Shown: positions 1-6,824, counted from the stretch's first letter. The stretch: 10,080 bases of DNA from an uncultured Flavobacteriales bacterium (GCA_937996585.1 CALKUW010000082.1:1-10080), one strand, 5' to 3'. Notes: generated by a model from the sequence alone, not told the origin. Numbers and translations are program-made.

Positions 1-15
1 GTGACGAATACCACT

Positions 16-42
16 GGTTGACGCGATAGTCACGCGCTGACC
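16..42. promoter_or_regulatory. Imperfect inverted repeat upstream of the sulfate-activation operon
   Basis: Two 10-base arms (16-25 and 33-42) can pair around a 7-base loop, with two G-T wobbles and one mismatch. GTGAC (1-5) and GTCAC (29-33) form a second, wider inverted pair. No T-run follows the stem, so it does not look like an intrinsic terminator. It lies 19 bases before the start of the first gene and could be an operator, a leader structure, or the tail of an upstream element that is not in the window. The role is inferred only from position. Confidence 0.25.
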
Positions 43-60
43 GGCGCTAACTTTAGCCCC

Positions 61-516
61 ATGCCCAATGAGCAGCCCATCATATGGATCACCGGACAGC
101 CCGGAGCCGGCAAATCGACCATCGGTCGCGCCCTGCTGGAGAACTTCAGGAATGATGGCCTCGATGCCTTTATGATCGACGGTGACGACCTCCGGGCATT
201 GACCGCCAATGTCGACTACAGCGACGCGGGAAGGGAGGCGAACATCCGACGTGCGCAGGACATTGCCCTGTACCTCAGTCGCCAGGGGCGTGTGACGATC
301 GTGGCTGTGGTGGCCCCTTTCCGTTGGCTCCGAGAGGAGTTCAAGGAGCGCGCCCATGTCAAGGAGGTCTTCGTCCACACTACGGAAGTCCGGGGCCGCG
401 AGCACTTTCACAGCGACGCCTACGGTGTGCCTTCATCGGATTTTCTCGACCTCGACACCACGGATGCATCCGTGGACGAATCCGTGCAGCGCGTGCGGGC
501 CTATGCCGATCTTTAA
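61..516 (+). CDS. cysC: Short adenylyl-sulfate (APS) kinase-like P-loop protein
   Basis: This 151-residue P-loop kinase resembles CysC, which phosphorylates APS to PAPS in the cytoplasm. The Walker A motif GQPGAGKST is at residues 12-20, DGDD at 40-43, and the APS-kinase signature NIRR at 61-64. The VAPFR segment (84-88) corresponds to ISPYR/ISPHR of the family. Two differences stand out. The Ser of that motif, which is the phosphorylated residue in E. coli CysC, is Ala85 here. The lid/substrate loop of the family (DPKGLYKKARAG-type) is missing, leaving the protein about 50 residues shorter than the usual ~200. The C-terminal DTTDASVDESVQRV stretch still matches the family's end, so this is an internal shortening and not a cut-off gene. 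The ATG at 61 is chosen because GTG at 1 hits a stop within seven codons; no good Shine-Dalgarno precedes it. DUF2061 follows after 19 bases, then cysD and cysN. Family membership is firm; APS kinase activity is not. Confidence 0.8.
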   Translation: MPNEQPIIWITGQPGAGKSTIGRALLENFRNDGLDAFMIDGDDLRALTANVDYSDAGREANIRRAQDIALYLSRQGRVTIVAVVAPFRWLREEFKERAHVKEVFVHTTEVRGREHFHSDAYGVPSSDFLDLDTTDASVDESVQRVRAYADL

Positions 517-535
517 CCCCCTAACCTGAACCGCC

Positions 536-757
536 ATGGAAACAAAAGCAAGCCGCACGCGGCACCTGGCGAAGACCATCACCTGGCGCATCATTGCCTC
601 GGCCACGACCTTCACCTTCGTGTATGTCGTGTTCGGGGACATCAAGGCCGCCAGCGGTATCATGGTCATGGAAAGCATCCTGAAGATGGTGCTCTACTAC
701 TTCCACGAGCGGGCGTGGTTCAGGTACGGAAACATTGGAAGGAAAGACGATGAGTGA
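536..757 (+). CDS. DUF2061 small inner-membrane protein
   Basis: This 73-residue protein matches the DUF2061 family by its pattern: a basic N-terminus, KTITWRIIASATT (residues 13-25), and a conserved end with ESIL, KMVLYY and HERAW at about 43-58. Two hydrophobic stretches, about 17-33 and 38-52, suggest a two-helix membrane hairpin with a charged C-terminal tail. No biochemical function is known for the family. Here it lies inside the sulfate-activation operon, 19 bases after the kinase-like gene, and its last 8 bases overlap the start of cysD (ATGAGTGA), so the two are probably translationally coupled. That suggests a role linked to sulfate activation or sulfate entry, but this is inference from context. 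The ATG at 536 has no strong Shine-Dalgarno; it gives the usual short DUF2061 N-terminus. Confidence 0.85.
   Translation: METKASRTRHLAKTITWRIIASATTFTFVYVVFGDIKAASGIMVMESILKMVLYYFHERAWFRYGNIGRKDDE
737..746 (+). promoter_or_regulatory. Strong ribosome binding site deciding the cysD start
   Basis: The purine run GGAAGGAAAG lies 3 bases before the ATG at 750 and is the best Shine-Dalgarno-like sequence in the operon. It lies inside the end of the DUF2061 gene. It favours the ATG at 750 over the in-frame TTG at 735, which would add five residues not expected in CysD. Confidence 0.6.
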
Positions 758-1655
758 TTACAACATGAGCCACCTCGATGAACTCGAGGCTGAGGGCATT
801 TACGTGATGAGGGAGGTGGCGGCGCAGTTCGAGCGTCCGGCCATCCTGTTCAGCGGGGGCAAGGACAGCATCTGTGTGACCCACCTTGCCCGCAAGGCCT
901 TCGCACCGGCCCGCATCCCCATGCCGCTGGTCCACATCGATACGGGCCACAATTTCCCAGAGACCATGCAGTTCCGCGATGACCTGGTGGCCGAGCTCGG
1001 CGTGCAGCTCATCGTCGGAAGCGTCCAGGAACTGATCGACCGGGGCGAGGTCACCGAGGAAAAGGGGTTCAACGCTTCGCGCAACCGCATCCAAACGCCT
1101 ACCCTTATCAACACGATTGAGCAGCATCAATTCGATGCATGCTGCGGTGGCGCCCGACGGGACGAGGAGAAGGCCCGCGCCAAGGAGCGTTTCTTCAGTC
1201 ACCGCGACGATTTCAGCCAATGGGATCCCAAGAACCAGCGCCCGGAGCTGTGGGATCTCTACAACGGCAAGCACCAGCCCGGCGAGCACTTCCGGGTGTT
1301 TCCGCTCAACAACTGGACGGAGCTCGACATCTGGAACTACATCCTGCGCGAGAACATCGCCATACCAAGTCTCTACTTCGCCCACGAGCGTGAGGTGGTG
1401 CGACGCGACGGTCAGATCCTCGCCCACAGCGAATACCTCAACCTCCGCCCCGACGAAAAGGTCGAGAAGCTGCAGGTGCGTTTCCGCACCCTCGGCGACC
1501 TGACCATCACGGGTGCTGTGGAGAGCGATGCCGACACGCTCGAAAAGATCATCGGCGAGGTGGCCGCAGCCCGCAAGACGGAGCGCGGAGGCCGCATGGA
1601 CGACAAGCGCAGCCAGTCGGCCATGGAGGACCGCAAGAAGGAAGGCTACTTCTGA
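750..1655 (+). CDS. cysD: Sulfate adenylyltransferase subunit 2 (CysD)
   Basis: CysD is the catalytic subunit of the CysDN ATP sulfurylase, which makes APS and pyrophosphate from sulfate and ATP while CysN hydrolyses GTP. The 301-residue length matches E. coli CysD (302). The PP-loop SGGKDS is at residues 35-40, followed by HIDTGHNFPE (62-71), the CCGGARRDEEKARAKER block (131-147), a WDLYNGKH segment, FPLNNWTELDIW, and a C-terminal RGGRMDD...KKEGYF tail, all typical of CysD and not of PAPS reductase, its relative in the same fold family. The ATG at 750 is chosen for its Shine-Dalgarno and family length. It overlaps the DUF2061 stop by 8 bases and is followed by cysN after 35 bases. The enzyme is cytoplasmic and is expected to form a heterodimer with the next gene product. 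Confidence 0.97.
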   Translation: MSDYNMSHLDELEAEGIYVMREVAAQFERPAILFSGGKDSICVTHLARKAFAPARIPMPLVHIDTGHNFPETMQFRDDLVAELGVQLIVGSVQELIDRGEVTEEKGFNASRNRIQTPTLINTIEQHQFDACCGGARRDEEKARAKERFFSHRDDFSQWDPKNQRPELWDLYNGKHQPGEHFRVFPLNNWTELDIWNYILRENIAIPSLYFAHEREVVRRDGQILAHSEYLNLRPDEKVEKLQVRFRTLGDLTITGAVESDADTLEKIIGEVAAARKTERGGRMDDKRSQSAMEDRKKEGYF

Positions 1656-1690
1656 GCCGCCGGAATCAAGGAAAAGAGCAGCAAGAAATC

Positions 1691-2941
1691 ATGGAACAAG
1701 GACTCCTTCGATTCATCACGGCAGGCAGCGTGGACGACGGCAAGAGCACGTTGATCGGGCGCCTGTTGTACGACAGCAAGACCATTTTCGAGGACCAGCT
1801 CGAGAGCATCGAGCAGGCCTCCACCCAGCGCGGCACGGACGGGGCCGATCTGTCCCTCCTGACCGACGGCCTCAGGGCGGAGCGGGAGCAGGGCATCACC
1901 ATCGATGTGGCCTACCGCTATTTCGCCACGCCCAAGCGGAAGTTCATCATCGCGGACGCCCCGGGACACATCCAGTACACCCGGAACATGGTGACGGGCG
2001 CTTCCACTGCCGACCTCGCCATCATCCTCATCGATGCGCGTGCCGGTCTGCTCGAGCAGACCCACCGCCACAGCTTCATTTCCCACCTGCTGGGCATTAA
2101 GCACATGGTGGTCTGTGTGAACAAGATGGACCTGGTCGAATGGGACGAGGGACGGTACAACGAGATCGTCGATACCTACCGAAGCTTCTCCAGCCGACTC
2201 GACATTCCGGACATCCGCTTCATCCCCATCAGTGCCCTGCAGGGGGACAACGTCGTGGACCGGTCCGAGCGCATGGATTGGTACGATGGCCCGACGCTGT
2301 TGAACCACCTAGAGCACGTCCATGTGGCGGCGGACCGCAACCTGCAGGACTGTCGGTTCCCGGTACAGTACGTGATCCGTCCGCAGACGGATGCCGACCG
2401 CGACTTCCGCGGCTACGCCGGTCGCGTGGCCGGCGGGGTGTTCAAGGTGGGCGATGAGGTGGTGGCGCTGCCCAGTGGATTGTCCACGACCGTCACTTCC
2501 ATCGCCATCGGAGACAAGAAGGTGGACATGGCCTTCCCGCCGCAGAGCGTAGTCATGACCCTCGGTGATGACATCGACCTGAGCCGCGGCGACATGCTCG
2601 TGCGCGAGAACAACCAGCCCAATTCCAGCCAGGACCTCGACGCCCGCATTTGCTGGCTCAGCGAGCAGCCGATGCGGCCCGGAACCCGGTTCGAGCTCCA
2701 CCACACCTCACGCGAGGCCAAGGCCGTTGTCAAGGAGGTGGTCTACAAGCTCGACATCAACACGCTTCACCGCATCGAGGACGACCTCGAAATCGGCATG
2801 AACGACATCGCACGGGTGCGCATCCGCACGGCGGCGCCCATCCTCGTGGACGATTACCGCCGCAACCGCGCGACGGGCTCCTTCATCCTGGTCGACCCGG
2901 GCACGCGCCTCACCGTTGCGGCCGGCGTGATCTACACCTGA
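1691..2941 (+). CDS. cysN: Sulfate adenylyltransferase subunit 1, GTPase (CysN)
   Basis: CysN is the regulatory GTPase subunit of ATP sulfurylase, an EF-Tu-like protein whose GTP hydrolysis drives APS synthesis by CysD. The G motifs are complete: GSVDDGKS (12-19), REQGIT (65-70), DAPGH (89-93), NKMD (144-147) and SAL (181-183). Beta-barrel domains follow, including FPVQYVIRP and the GYAGRVAGG segment, and the protein ends shortly after them. At 416 residues it is shorter than E. coli CysN (475) but has an intact core, and it carries no C-terminal kinase fusion of the NodQ/CysNC kind, consistent with a separate CysC-like gene at the head of the operon. The ATG at 1691 fits the family N-terminus; an A/G-rich leader (1669-1688) precedes it but no classical Shine-Dalgarno. 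The gene ends 7 bases from a convergent lipoprotein gene. Confidence 0.97.
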   Translation: MEQGLLRFITAGSVDDGKSTLIGRLLYDSKTIFEDQLESIEQASTQRGTDGADLSLLTDGLRAEREQGITIDVAYRYFATPKRKFIIADAPGHIQYTRNMVTGASTADLAIILIDARAGLLEQTHRHSFISHLLGIKHMVVCVNKMDLVEWDEGRYNEIVDTYRSFSSRLDIPDIRFIPISALQGDNVVDRSERMDWYDGPTLLNHLEHVHVAADRNLQDCRFPVQYVIRPQTDADRDFRGYAGRVAGGVFKVGDEVVALPSGLSTTVTSIAIGDKKVDMAFPPQSVVMTLGDDIDLSRGDMLVRENNQPNSSQDLDARICWLSEQPMRPGTRFELHHTSREAKAVVKEVVYKLDINTLHRIEDDLEIGMNDIARVRIRTAAPILVDDYRRNRATGSFILVDPGTRLTVAAGVIYT

Positions 2942-2953
2942 GCCGACCTCAGG
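2937..2953. terminator. Perfect inverted repeat across the cysN / lipoprotein convergent junction
   Basis: CCTGAG (2937-2942) and CTCAGG (2948-2953) form a perfect 6-bp stem with a 5-base loop. The element contains the stop codons of both convergent genes. No T-run follows on either strand, so it is not a standard intrinsic terminator. It could slow convergent transcription or act with Rho. The structure is plain; the role is inferred. Confidence 0.3.
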
Positions 2954-3392
2954 GTACCGGCGTCAGGTCGTACCAGCAGTACCCGTCGAATTGCCGCCAG
3001 ATGCGGCGGTCCGCGTCATACCGGTAGGGCAACATGGATTCGCAGTCCATGGCGCAACCGGGGTAGAGGTTGCCTTCGCCATCGAGCAGGTAGGGGGAAT
3101 CAAACGGAGGACCGTCCAATTCCCACGTCATGGTGGAGTCGGCGCGGAAAGTCATGCGCCCCTCGCCGTGGCAGCCCGTCCAGAGGTGCGGGGTGTCGAG
3201 TTGCAAGACGGACAGGGTGTTCGCCGCCTCCGATGTGGAGAGGTCGGTCGCTTCCGCGGATCCGTCCGGACGTTCCTGTTGGGCTTCGGGGACCTGGGCG
3301 ATGTCATCGACGATGGGGTCGATGTAGGTCTCGGGCGTGCAGGAGGCCAGCGCGACAATGGCCGCGGCGGCCAGGGTTTTCATCAAGTGCAT
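2949..3392 (-). CDS. Small predicted lipoprotein, function unknown
   Basis: This encodes a 147-residue exported protein. The N-terminus has a Lys, a hydrophobic stretch of Ala, Ile, Val and Leu, and a lipobox LASC with the lipidated Cys at residue 18, so signal peptidase II processing and membrane anchoring are expected. The next ~40 residues are acidic and low in complexity (Pro, Glu, Asp, Ser), probably a linker. The C-terminal part holds four more Cys (GCHGEG, GCAMDC, YCWYD) and several Trp and Tyr, suggesting a small disulfide-bonded domain. I do not recognise the family. The reading frame runs upstream to 3563 but there it lies inside a tRNA gene and its terminator, so the ATG at 3392 was chosen; AGAGG lies a few bases upstream of it. 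ATG at 3383 is an alternative start. It is a monocistronic gene convergent with cysN. Confidence 0.7.
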   Translation of the reverse strand: MHLMKTLAAAAIVALASCTPETYIDPIVDDIAQVPEAQQERPDGSAEATDLSTSEAANTLSVLQLDTPHLWTGCHGEGRMTFRADSTMTWELDGPPFDSPYLLDGEGNLYPGCAMDCESMLPYRYDADRRIWRQFDGYCWYDLTPVP

Positions 3393-3449
3393 GGTGCCTC
3401 TACGCACCGTGCCGCAGCGAGGGTTCGTCGGCGCATTCCGATATCGGGC

Positions 3450-3483
3450 AAAAGAAAACCGCCCCTCGAATGAGGAGCGGTTT
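3450..3483 (-). terminator. Intrinsic terminator of the tRNA-Leu gene
   Basis: On the minus strand an 11-bp stem (arms 3472-3482 and 3457-3467, one G-T pair) closes an ATTC loop and is followed by TTTTCTTTT. It begins within six bases of the tRNA 3' end. This is a textbook Rho-independent terminator and separates the tRNA from the downstream lipoprotein gene. Confidence 0.9.
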
Positions 3484-3487
3484 GAAG

Positions 3488-3569
3488 TACCCAGAACTGG
3501 ACTCGAACCAGCACGCCCGAAGGCACAGCCGCCTGAAGACTGCGCGTCTACCAATTTCGCCACCTGGGT
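3488..3569 (-). tRNA. tRNA-Leu (anticodon CAG)
   Basis: This 82-base class II tRNA folds fully. The acceptor ACCCAGG pairs with TCTGGGT with one G-T pair, and the discriminator base is A. The D-loop has the usual AAATTGGTAGA. The anticodon stem CAGTC/GGCTG holds the loop TTCAGGC with CAG at 3535-3533. A long variable arm GCC-TTCG-GGC follows, then a T-arm with TTCGAGT. It reads CUG codons. The 3' CCA is not encoded (CTT follows), so it must be added by CCA transferase. Identity as Leu follows from the anticodon, the long variable arm and discriminator A. Confidence 0.97.
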
Positions 3570-3575
3570 GTGACA

Positions 3576-3591
3576 CCCGGACTTCTCCGGG
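3576..3591 (-). other. Hairpin in the tRNA-Leu 5' leader
   Basis: A perfect 6-bp stem CCCGGA/TCCGGG closes a GAAG tetraloop on the minus strand, six bases before the mature tRNA 5' end and after the predicted promoter. It could help RNase P processing or fold the leader. It might also be a remnant terminator of the upstream persulfide-dioxygenase gene, but no T-run follows it. Confidence 0.45.
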
Positions 3592-3600
3592 AAGGGGCGC

Positions 3601-3632
3601 CAAAATTAGCGCATCCGAATGGATTCACCCAA
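3601..3632 (-). promoter_or_regulatory. Bacteroidota-type promoter for tRNA-Leu
   Basis: On the minus strand TTG (3632-3630) is followed after 21 bases by TAATTTTG (3608-3601), an exact match to the Bacteroidota housekeeping promoter TTG-N17-23-TAnnTTTG. Transcription would start at about 3595, some 25 bases before the mature tRNA. The -33 element lies just after the stop codon of the upstream gene. This is the best promoter in the window and the best evidence for the phylum. Confidence 0.75.
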
Positions 3633-3635
3633 CGC

Positions 3636-5045
3636 TTACAGCGTGGAAGGGCAGACCCAATCCGATACCGGCGTATCGGTCTCCTTGATGGCCTCGAATC
3701 CGCCCAGGACATCGATGCCATTGTGGTAGCCACGGGCCTTGAGGACGCTGCCGGCGATGAGGGAGCGGTAGCCGGTCTGGCAGTGCACATAGAACGGCTG
3801 GTCCTTCGGAATCTCCGCAAGATGGTCGTTCAGGTCGGCCAGGGGAATGGATTCGGCATCGATCACATGCTCGGAGGCGAATTCGCCGGGCTTGCGCACA
3901 TCGAAGACCTTGACCTTGCCCGCCTTCTTCATGGCGGCCAGCTCTTCAGCCGTGATGGAGGTAATGCTGTCCACTTCCTTCCCGGCTGATTGCCAGGCCG
4001 CGATGCCACCCTCGAGGTGGCCCAGGACCTGGTCGAAACCGACGCGGGAGAGGCGGGTGACGGCTTCATTGGCTGTTCCGGCATCACATACGAGCAGGAT
4101 GGGCTGCTGGACGTCGACGATCATGGTGCCGACCCAAGGGGCGAAGCTCCCGTCGAGGCCGATGAAGGTGCTGCGGGGTACATGCGCCTGGTGGAAGGCA
4201 TCCTTGGCCCGGACATCGAGGATGACCGCGCCGGTCTCGTTCGCTGCCGCCTCGAAGGCATCGGGCGAAAGCCCACGCGTGCCCTGGTCGAGCACCTCGT
4301 CAATGGAGGCGTACCCTTCCTTGTTCAGCTTGACGTTCAGAGGAAAGTAGGCGGGTGGGGCCAACAGGCCATCCGTGACCTCAGCGATAAACTCCTCCTT
4401 GGTCATGTCGGCGCGCAGCGCGTAGTTCGTGGCCTTCTGGTCGCCCACGGAACCCACGGTCTCACTGCTCATGTTCTTGCCGCAGGCCGAACCGGCGCCG
4501 TGCCCGGGGTAGACGATGACCTCGTCGGGCAAGGTCATGATCTTCTCCCGAAGGCTGTCGAACAGGATGCCGGCGAGGTCTTCCTGCGTCATGTCCGCGC
4601 CCTTTTGGGCCAGGTCGGGACGGCCTACATCGCCGAGGAAAAGCGTGTCACCCGTGAAGATGGCGTGGGGCTTGCCTTCCTTGTTGCGAAGCAGGTAGGT
4701 CGTGGATTCCATGGTGTGCCCCGGCGTGTGCAGGACCTCGATGGTCACCTTGCCCACCTTGAACACTTCACCGTCCCGGGCGATGTGCGCGTCGAACTTG
4801 GGGTTGGCGTTCGGACCGTAGACGATGGGGGCGCCGGTCTTCTCGGACAGGGTTACGTGTCCGCTCACGAAGTCGGCGTGGAAATGCGTCTCGAAAATGT
4901 ACTTGATCTTCTTGCCACCGGCCTCGGCCCGATCGATGTAGGGCTGGACCTCGCGCAATGGGTCGATGACCACCGCTTCGTCACAACACTCGATGTAGTA
5001 TGCACCTTGGGCGAGGCATCCGGTATAGATCTGTTCGACTTTCAT
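3636..5045 (-). CDS. Persulfide dioxygenase-like MBL-fold protein fused to two rhodanese domains
   Basis: This 469-residue cytoplasmic protein has an ETHE1/CstB-like layout. The N-terminal metallo-beta-lactamase domain (about 1-235) has THFHADFVSGH (53-63), TPGH with His110, TGD with Asp133, and YPGHGAGSACG (179-189). His54, His110 and Asp133 fit the mononuclear iron site of persulfide dioxygenases; Phe59 replaces the second-metal His of two-zinc hydrolases. A first rhodanese-like domain (about 255-355) has the altered loop CDAGTA with Cys320. A second (about 362-465) has the full active loop CQTGYR with Cys422. The family oxidises glutathione or other low-molecular-weight persulfide to sulfite, and the rhodanese part can make thiosulfate. 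The ATG at 5045 matches the family N-terminus (MKVEQIYTGCLAQ); the frame is open further upstream, but that stretch overlaps the SulP gene. It lies 44 bases after SulP, probably in the same operon. Confidence 0.9.
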   Translation of the reverse strand: MKVEQIYTGCLAQGAYYIECCDEAVVIDPLREVQPYIDRAEAGGKKIKYIFETHFHADFVSGHVTLSEKTGAPIVYGPNANPKFDAHIARDGEVFKVGKVTIEVLHTPGHTMESTTYLLRNKEGKPHAIFTGDTLFLGDVGRPDLAQKGADMTQEDLAGILFDSLREKIMTLPDEVIVYPGHGAGSACGKNMSSETVGSVGDQKATNYALRADMTKEEFIAEVTDGLLAPPAYFPLNVKLNKEGYASIDEVLDQGTRGLSPDAFEAAANETGAVILDVRAKDAFHQAHVPRSTFIGLDGSFAPWVGTMIVDVQQPILLVCDAGTANEAVTRLSRVGFDQVLGHLEGGIAAWQSAGKEVDSITSITAEELAAMKKAGKVKVFDVRKPGEFASEHVIDAESIPLADLNDHLAEIPKDQPFYVHCQTGYRSLIAGSVLKARGYHNGIDVLGGFEAIKETDTPVSDWVCPSTL

Positions 5046-5089
5046 GGTGTGAATTTCGGGAGAAACGGAGGAAGGACGGGCAACATGGG

Positions 5090-6805
5090 TTACCGTTTCA
5101 CACCCGTTTGCGTAGCGATGCCCTGCATGCCATCCGCGGGACCGTCTCCGTCCAGCGCGGCTTCGACACCGGTGTGGAAATGATGGGCGCCAATGCGGTC
5201 CATCAACCCCGTCCGCTTCAGTGCATCCCGAACCGGCCCGATGGCGCCGGCGACCTCGAGCTGGATGCCCTCGGTGGCCCAATCGTCAAGCAGGGCACCC
5301 AACATGTCCGTGGACGAAGCGTCGAGATAGGGGATGGATTCGGCGTGAAGTACGACCCGGCTGACGCTTTCGCCCCGCTGGCGCCGCCGGTCGATGAGGC
5401 CCGAGACGAAGTCCTTGAAATGTGCTTGGCTCGCGTAGTGCAGGGGGCCGTCATACCGGACGATGATGCAGCCCTCAGACGTGACCGCATCGGGGAAGCG
5501 GTCCACATTGCGGTAGATGCCGGCAATGGTGCCGAGTTCGGCGGCGTGTGGGCGGGTGCTGCGATAGAGGGTCAGGATCAGGCCCATGGCGACGCCGCTG
5601 GCGATGCCGACGACCATGCCGCCAAATGCCGTCAGCAGGAAGGTCAGCAGCAGGAGGACCGCCTCTTCCCGGTGGCTGCGGAACAGGCGCCCGACGTAAC
5701 GGATGTCGATAAGGCCTGACACGGCAACCATAATGATGGCGCCGAGGACGGCCTGGGGCAATTGGCTGAACAGGGGCGTCAGGAAGGTCAGGGTCAAGGC
5801 GATGACGCATGCCGATACCAGCGCGCTCACCCCGGTCATGGCGCCGGCCCGGTCGTTGACGGCGGTGCGGGAGAAACCGCCCGTGGTCGGGTAGGCGCCA
5901 AACAGGGAGCCAAGGAGGTTGGCGGCTCCCAGGGCGCGCAGCTCCTGATCGGCATCGACCTCGTGGTCGCCGCGCTTTTGCGACACGGCCCGTGCGACGC
6001 TGTAGGCCTCCATGAAGGCGATGAGGGCCAGGGTGGCGGCCATGGGGGCGAGTGCGGTGACGTCTTCCAGGGTGAAAGCGGGCAGTGCGAAGCCGGGCAG
6101 ACCCGATGGGATGGTGCCCACCACCCGGATGCCGATGGCGCCGAGGTCGCCGAAGTGGACGGCGAGGATGCCGAGGGTGACCACGGCGAGGGAGCCTGGG
6201 ATGCGCGGCGCCAAGCGACGAAGGGCGAAGAGGAGCGCAATGCCCGCGACGGCCATGGCCAAAGTGGGAAGGTGTACCTCACTGATGTGGCGGATGGCAT
6301 CACCGAGGAGCATGTGCAGTTGGGCACTGCGTTCGATGCGAATGCCGAGGACGCTGGGCAGTTGGTTCAGCCCGATGATGAGGGCTGCGGCGCTGGTGAA
6401 GCCGCTGATGACCGGACGCGAGAGGAATTGGGCGAGAAACCCCATCCGCAGCGTACCCAATAGGAGCTGGATGGCCCCCATCATCAAGGCGAGGAGCAGG
6501 GCTAGGGCGATGTAGCGGTCGGAACCCGACACCGCCATGCCCGCCAACCCCGATGCGACGAGCAGAGAATCCATGGCGACCGGCCCCACGGCGAGCTGAC
6601 GGGAGCTGCCGAGGAAGGCATAGACGACTTGGGGAATGAGGGCGGCATACAGCCCATAGACCACGGGGAGCCCGGCGATCATGGCGTATGCCATGCCCTG
6701 CGGGATGAGCATGACGCCCACCGTCAGGCCCGCCGGGAGGTCACCGGCCAGGTCCCGGCGGCTGTAGCGGGGCAGCCATTCGAGGGCGGGGATCCACGAC
6801 TTCAC
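5090..6805 (-). CDS. SulP-family anion (probably sulfate) transporter with STAS domain
   Basis: This 571-residue inner-membrane protein has the SulP/SLC26 fold. The hallmark N-terminal segment RDLAGDLPAGLTVGVMLIPQ, then GMAYAMIAGLPVVYGLYAALIP, lies at about 17-58. Many hydrophobic helices follow up to about 415, with the conserved GAYPTTGGFSRTAVN block at about 304-317. A cytosolic STAS domain (about 443-547) contains IPYLDASSTDML. SulP proteins carry sulfate, bicarbonate or other anions, often by proton or sodium symport. Sulfate is favoured here by cysDN nearby and by the sulfur-oxidising fusion downstream, but bicarbonate cannot be excluded from sequence. The GTG at 6805 gives the family-typical start (MKSWIPALEWLPRYSRRD); a GTG at 6844 would add 13 residues. 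No Shine-Dalgarno is seen for either. It follows the regulator gene by 66 bases (27 if the longer start is used). Confidence 0.92.
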   Translation of the reverse strand: MKSWIPALEWLPRYSRRDLAGDLPAGLTVGVMLIPQGMAYAMIAGLPVVYGLYAALIPQVVYAFLGSSRQLAVGPVAMDSLLVASGLAGMAVSGSDRYIALALLLALMMGAIQLLLGTLRMGFLAQFLSRPVISGFTSAAALIIGLNQLPSVLGIRIERSAQLHMLLGDAIRHISEVHLPTLAMAVAGIALLFALRRLAPRIPGSLAVVTLGILAVHFGDLGAIGIRVVGTIPSGLPGFALPAFTLEDVTALAPMAATLALIAFMEAYSVARAVSQKRGDHEVDADQELRALGAANLLGSLFGAYPTTGGFSRTAVNDRAGAMTGVSALVSACVIALTLTFLTPLFSQLPQAVLGAIIMVAVSGLIDIRYVGRLFRSHREEAVLLLLTFLLTAFGGMVVGIASGVAMGLILTLYRSTRPHAAELGTIAGIYRNVDRFPDAVTSEGCIIVRYDGPLHYASQAHFKDFVSGLIDRRRQRGESVSRVVLHAESIPYLDASSTDMLGALLDDWATEGIQLEVAGAIGPVRDALKRTGLMDRIGAHHFHTGVEAALDGDGPADGMQGIATQTGVKR

Positions 6806-6824
6806 GATGCAAAGTACAGGGGTT

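Noticed and set aside
48..55. TAACTTTA as a -7 promoter element giving a leaderless kinase mRNA
   Set aside because: It resembles TAnnTTTG but the last base differs, and the nearest upstream TTG is 27 bases away, outside the 17-23 range.
720..1427. 235-codon minus-strand frame over cysD
   Set aside because: It is antisense to conserved CysD motifs, with no family signature and no ribosome site.
3393..3563. N-terminal extension of the lipoprotein reading frame (beginning MAKLVDAQ)
   Set aside because: It reads through the tRNA-Leu gene and its terminator. The signal peptide and ribosome site place the real start at 3392.
3990..5183. 397-codon open frame on the plus strand
   Set aside because: It is antisense to the persulfide dioxygenase and SulP genes, with no recognisable domain and skewed Gly/Val/Asp composition. 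High GC content produces such shadows.
5046..5282. Extra 79-residue N-terminus on the persulfide dioxygenase frame
   Set aside because: It overlaps the SulP C-terminal coding region and is Arg/His-rich frame shadow. The family start is MKVEQIY at 5045.
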